DNA of 64,000 nt from Brachynemurus nebulosus (Eukaryota; Arthropoda; Insecta; Neuroptera; Myrmeleontidae): NCBI GenBank assembly GCA_035578155.1, contig JAPWDM010000021.1, positions 6,956,204-7,020,203 on the forward strand, read 5' to 3'. Shown here in pieces: positions 59,401-64,000 of the stretch. How positions within the stretch are numbered: position 1 is the first letter of the stretch; the number at the start of each line of letters is the position of its first letter. The translations under genes and the position numbers were made by a program. Under the pieces are notes generated by a model, which saw nothing but the letters and a program-made list of their open reading frames with translations, did not search any database and was not told where the DNA came from.

Positions 59401-62400
59401 GATCTAAGATAACTTCGGTAAATTTGGATTTTTTGGCATCCTGCTTGCAATGGTGAAACCGTGAATATGAATTTTACCCAAAAAACACACAAGTTTCAAT
59501 AAAATTGCGTTATAAATCGTAAAGCTGTTAAGAAATAAACATTTTTAAGCAAAAATAAACGATCTAAGATTACATCGACAAATTTGGATATTTGGTGTTT
59601 TGCTTGCGAGGGTAAAATCGTGGATATGAATTTTACCCGAGAACGCAATTTGCAGCAAAATTGCGTTAAAAATCGAAAAAATTGTGATGAGATCGGCATT
59701 TTTAAACAAAAGAAAGCGATCTAAGATAACTTCGGTAAATTTGGATTTTTGGCATCCTGCTTGCAATGGTGAAACCGTGAATATGAATTTTACCCCAAAA
59801 ACACAACTTTCAATAAAATTGCGTTATAAATCGTAAAGCTGTTAAGAAAATAAACATTTTTAAGCAAAAATAAACGATCTAAGATTACATCGACAAATTT
59901 GGATATTTGGTGTTCTGCTTGCGAGGGGTAAAATCGTGGATATGAATTTTACCCGAGAACGCAATTTGCAGCAAAATTGCGTTAAAAATCGAAAAATTGT
60001 GATGAGATCGGCATTTTTAAACAAAAGAAAGCGATCTAAGATAACTTCGATAAATTTGGATTTTTTGGCATCCTGCTTGCAATGGTGAAACCGTGAATAT
60101 GAATTTTACCCAAAAAACACAACTTTCAATAAAATTGCGTTATAAATCGTAAAGCTGTTAAGAAATAAACATTTTTAAGCAAAAATAAACGATCTAAGAT
60201 TACATCGACAAATTTGGATATTTGGTGTTCTGCTTGCGAGGGTAAAATCGTGGATATGAATTTTACCCGAGAACGCAATTTGCAGCAAAATTGCGTTAAA
60301 AATCGAAAAAATTGTGATGAGATCGGCATTTTTAAACAAAAGAAAGCGATCTAAGATAACTTCGGTAAATTTGGATTTTTGGCATCCTGCTTGCCATGGT
60401 GAAACCGTGAATATGAATTTTACCCAAAAACACACAACTTTCAATAAAATTGCGTTATAAATCGTAAAGCTGTTAAGAAATAAACATTTTTAAGCAAAAA
60501 TAAACGATCTAAGATTACATCGACAAATTTGGATATTTGGTGTTCTGCTTTCGAGGGTAAAATCGTGGATATGAATTTTACCCGAGAACGCAATTTGCCA
60601 GCAAAATTGCGTTAAAAATCGAAAAATTGTGATGAGATCGGCATTTTTAAACAAAAGAAAGCGATCTAAGATAACTTCGGTAAATTTGTATTTTTGGCAT
60701 CCTGCTTGCAATGGTGAAACCGTGAATATGAATTTTACCCCAAAAACACAACTTTCAATAAAATTGCGTTATAAATCGTAAAGCTGTTAAGAAATAAACA
60801 TTTTTAAGCAAAAATAAACGATCTAAGATTACATCGACAAATTTGGATATTTGGTGTTTTGCTTGCGAGGGTAAAATCGTGGATATGAATTTTACCCGAG
60901 AACGCAATTTGCAGCAAAATTGCGTTAAAAATCGAAAAATTGTGATGAGATCGGCATTTTTAAACAAAAGAAAGCGATCTAAGATAACTTCGGTAAATTT
61001 TGGATTTTTGGCATCCTGCTTGCAATGGTGAAACCGTGAATATGAATTTTACCCAAAAAACACAACTTTCAACAAAATTGCGTTATAAATCGTAAAGCTG
61101 TTAAGATATAAACATTTTTAAGCAAAAATAAACGATCTAAGATTACATCGAAAAATTTGGATATTTGGTGTTCTGCTTGCGAGGGGTAAAATCGTGGATA
61201 TGAATTTTACCCGAGAACGCAATTTGCAGCAAAATTGCGTTAAAAATCGAAAAATTGTGATGAGATCGGCATTTTTAAACAAAAGAAAGCGATCTAAGAT
61301 AACTTCGGTAAATTTGGATTTTTTGGCATCCTGCTTGCCATGGTGAAACCGTGAATATGAATTTTACCCAAAAAACACAACTTTCAATAAAATTGCGTTA
61401 TAAATCGTAAAGCTGTTAAGAAATAAACATTTTTAAGCAAAAATAAACGATCTAAGATTACATCGACAAATTTGGATATTTGGTGTTCTGCTTGCGAGGG
61501 TAAAATCGTGGATATGAATTTTACCCGAGAAACGCAATTTGCAGCAAAATTGCGTTAAAAATCGAAAAATTGTGATGAGATCGGCATTTTTAAACAAAAG
61601 AAAGCGATCTAAGATAACTTCGGTAAATTTGTATTTTTGGCATCCTGCTTTGCAATGGTGAAACCGTGAATATGAATTTTACCCAAAAACACAACTTTCA
61701 ATAAAATTGCGTTATAAATCGTAAAGCTGTTAAGAAATAAACATTTTTAAGCAAAAATAAACGATCTAAGATTACATCGACAAATTTGGATATTTGGGTG
61801 TTTTGCTTGCGAGGGTAAAATCGTGGATATGAATTTTACCCGAGAACGCAATTTGCAGCAAAATTGCGTTAAAAAATCGAAAAAATTGTGATGAGATCGG
61901 CATTTTTTAAACAAAAGAAAGCGATCTAAGATAACTTCGGTAAATTTGGATTTTTGGCATCCTGCTTGCAATGGTGAAACCGTGAATATGAATTTTACCC
62001 CAAAACACAACTTTCAATAAAATTGCGTTATAAATCGTAAAGCTGTTAAGAAATAAACATTTTTAAGCAAAAATAAACGATCTAAGATTACATCGACAAA
62101 TTTGGATATTTGGTGTTCTGCTTGCGAGGGTAAAATCGTGGATATGAATTTTTACCCGAGAACGCAATTTGCAGCAAAATTGCGTTAAAAATCGAAAAAA
62201 TTGTGATGAGATCGGCATTTTTTAAACAAAAGAAAGCGATCTAAGATAACTTCGGTAAATTTGTATTTTTGGGCATCCTGCTTGCAATGGTGAAACCGTG
62301 AATATGAATTTTACCCAAAAACAAAACTTTCAATAAAATTGCGTTATAAATCGTAAAGCTGTTAAGAAATAAACATTTTTAAGCAAAAATAAACGATCTA

Positions 62401-63840
62401 AGATTACATCGACAAATTTGGATATTTGGTGTTTTGCTTGCGAGGGTAAAATCGTGGATATGAATTTTACCCGAGAACGCAATTTGCAGCAAAATTGCGT
62501 TAAAAATCGAAAAATTGTGATGAGATTGGCATTTTCAAACAAAAGGAAAGTGATCTAAGATAACTTCGGTAAATTTGGATTTTTGGCATCCTGCTTGCAA
62601 TGGTGAAACCGTGAATATGAATTTTACCCAAAAACACACAAGTTTCAATAAAATTGCGTTATAAATCGTAAAGCTGTTAAGAAATAAACATTTTTAAGCA
62701 AAAATAAACGATCTAAGATTACATCGACAAATTTGGATATTTGGTGTTCTGCTTGCGAGGGGTAAAATCGTGGATATGAATTTTACCCGAGAACGCAATT
62801 TGCAGCAAAATTGCGTTAAAAATCGAAAAAATTGTGATGAGATTGGCATTTTCAAAACAAAAGAAAGTGATCTAAGATAACTTCGGTAAATTTGGATTTT
62901 TTGGCATCCTGCTTGCAATGGTGAAACCGTGAATATGAATTTTACCCAAAAAACACACAAGTTTCAATAAAATTGCGTTATAAATCGTAAAGCTGTTAAG
63001 AAATAAACATTTTTAAGCAAAAATAAACGATCTAAGATTACATCGACAAATTTGGATATTTGGTGTTTTGCTTGCGAGGGTAAAATCGTGGATATGAATT
63101 TTACCCGAGAACGCAATTTGCAGCAAAATTGCGTTAAAAATCGAAAAATTGTGATGAGATCGGCATTTTTAAACAAAAGAAAGCGATCTAAGATAACTTC
63201 GGTAAATTTGGATTTTTGGCATCCTGCTTGCAATGGTGAAACCGTGAATATGAATTTTACCCCAAAACACAACTTTCAATAAAATTGCGTTATAAATCGT
63301 AAAGCTGTTAAGAAATAAACATTTTTAAGCAAAAATAAACGATCTAAGATTACATCGACAAATTTGGATATTTGGTGTTCTGCTTGCGAGGGTAAAATCG
63401 TGGATATGAATTTTACCCGAGAACGCAATTTGCAGCAAAATTGCGTTAAAAATCGAAAAATTGTGATGAGATCGGCATTTTTAAACAAAAGAAAGCGATC
63501 TAAGATAACTTCGATAAATTTGGATTTTTGGCATCCTGCTTGCAATGGTGAAACCGTGAATATGAATTTTACCCAAAAACACAACTTTCAATAAAATTGC
63601 GTTATAAATCGTAAAGCTGTTAAGAAATAAACATTTTTAAGCAAAAATAAACGATCTAAGATTACATCGACAAATTTGGATATTTGGTGTTCTGCTTGCG
63701 AGGGTAAAATCGTGGATATGAATTTTACCCGAGAACGCAATTTGCAGCAAAATTGCGTTAAAAATCGAAAAATTGTGATGAGATCGGCATTTTTAAACAA
63801 AAGAAAAGCGATCTAAGATAACTTCGGTAAATTTGGATTT
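56480..63840. repeat. Satellite portion with frequent homopolymer length changes
   Basis: From about 56,500 on, units show many one-base expansions in short homopolymers, for example GTTTAAAAATCG (56,525), CATTTTTTAAGC (57,652), ACCCCGAGAACG (57,748), GAGGGGTAAAA (59,925), TCGAAAAAATTG (58,415) and GATTTTTTGGC (59,111). Before about 56,400 such changes are rare. Substitution variants are otherwise the same as in the rest of the array. The pattern resembles long-read consensus error more than biological decay. Confidence 0.75.
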
Positions 63841-64000
63841 TTGGCATCCTGCTTGCCATGGTGAAACCGTGAATATGAATTTTACCCAAAAACACAACTT
63901 TCAATAAAATTGCGTTATAAATCGTAAAGCTGTTAAGAAATAAACATTTTTAAGCAAAAATAAACGATCTAAGATTACATCGACAAATTTGGATATTTGG

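Larger units (their letters stand above)
37669..64000. repeat. 312-bp dimeric satellite array, about 84 copies, running off the window
   Basis: Uninterrupted head-to-tail array starting TTTTAAGCAAAAATAAACGA at 37,669 and still continuing at the window end; 84 full units plus part of an 85th. Period is 312 bp in most units, with 311-318 bp variants. Each unit has an A half of about 157 bp and a B half of about 155 bp that align along their length (TTTTAARCAAAA, CGATCTAAGAT, AAATTTGGATWTTTGG, CTGCTTGC, ATATGAATTTTACCC, AAAATTGCGTT). The halves are clearly diverged from each other, while units are nearly identical. About 34% GC. Short ORFs recurring in every unit on both strands follow from repetition and start at TTG. 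No transposon interrupts the array. Confidence 0.98.

Noticed and set aside
37710..63594. About 150 ORFs of 76 and 102 codons on both strands of the satellite
   Set aside because: They repeat exactly with the 312-bp period, begin at TTG, lie on both strands over the same bases, and have no homology I recognise. They reflect a period divisible by three.
37669..64000. CRISPR array
   Set aside because: The repeats are 312 bp, contiguous and without unique spacers, in eukaryotic context.

Overview
This window looks like a transposon- and satellite-rich stretch of an AT-rich arthropod genome, most likely an insect. Evidence for that: spliced eukaryotic signals, a FLYWCH/MULE transposase gene, an I-like LINE with ORF1, endonuclease, reverse transcriptase and RNase H, a Crypton-type tyrosine recombinase remnant, an MSL2-type CXC exon, many TIR and hairpin elements, and a long tandem satellite. 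Species cannot be fixed from the sequence alone; a hemipteran or beetle would fit. I see no bacterial operon, CRISPR array, rRNA or convincing tRNA. Apart from the possible MSL2-type exon I see no ordinary host gene.

Layout. 1-2.85 kb: AT-rich non-coding DNA with a C-rich, G-poor stretch at the left edge. 2.87-4.44 kb (minus): a two-exon MULE-type transposase gene. It abuts, head to head, an internally deleted copy of its own 5' region (4.8-5.1 kb). 6.5-8.25 kb: an element with about 0.3-kb terminal inverted repeats around five tandem 175-bp units. 8.3-18 kb: degenerate LINE-like tails, TA microsatellites and two hairpin elements, with no supported gene. 18.3 kb: one exon encoding a nine-cysteine CXC domain. 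19.4-24.5 kb: several non-autonomous DNA transposons (Tc1/mariner-like, IS630-like deletion derivative, Harbinger-like MITE, hAT-like element) and the tyrosine recombinase remnant. 25.4-29.8 kb: a pair of direct 0.5-kb LTR-like repeats enclosing an unrecognised broken ORF and a chain of short minus-strand LINE copies joined through (TAA)n tails. 30.0-31.0 kb: a TIR element with a TAA target duplication carrying part of a repeat-associated arthropod protein family. 32.16-37.67 kb: a nearly complete but multiply broken I-like LINE on the plus strand.

37.67-64.0 kb (window end): about 84 uninterrupted copies of a 312-bp satellite. Each 312-bp unit is a dimer of two diverged halves (about 157 + 155 bp). 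Diagnostic variants recur in the same order in blocks of 5 to 10 units, which shows higher-order repeat organisation and recent segmental amplification. Only the first half carries a perfect 10-bp dyad. The last 7 kb is full of single-base homopolymer length differences that look like consensus error. The array is the most notable feature; its association with a centromere or heterochromatin block is inference.
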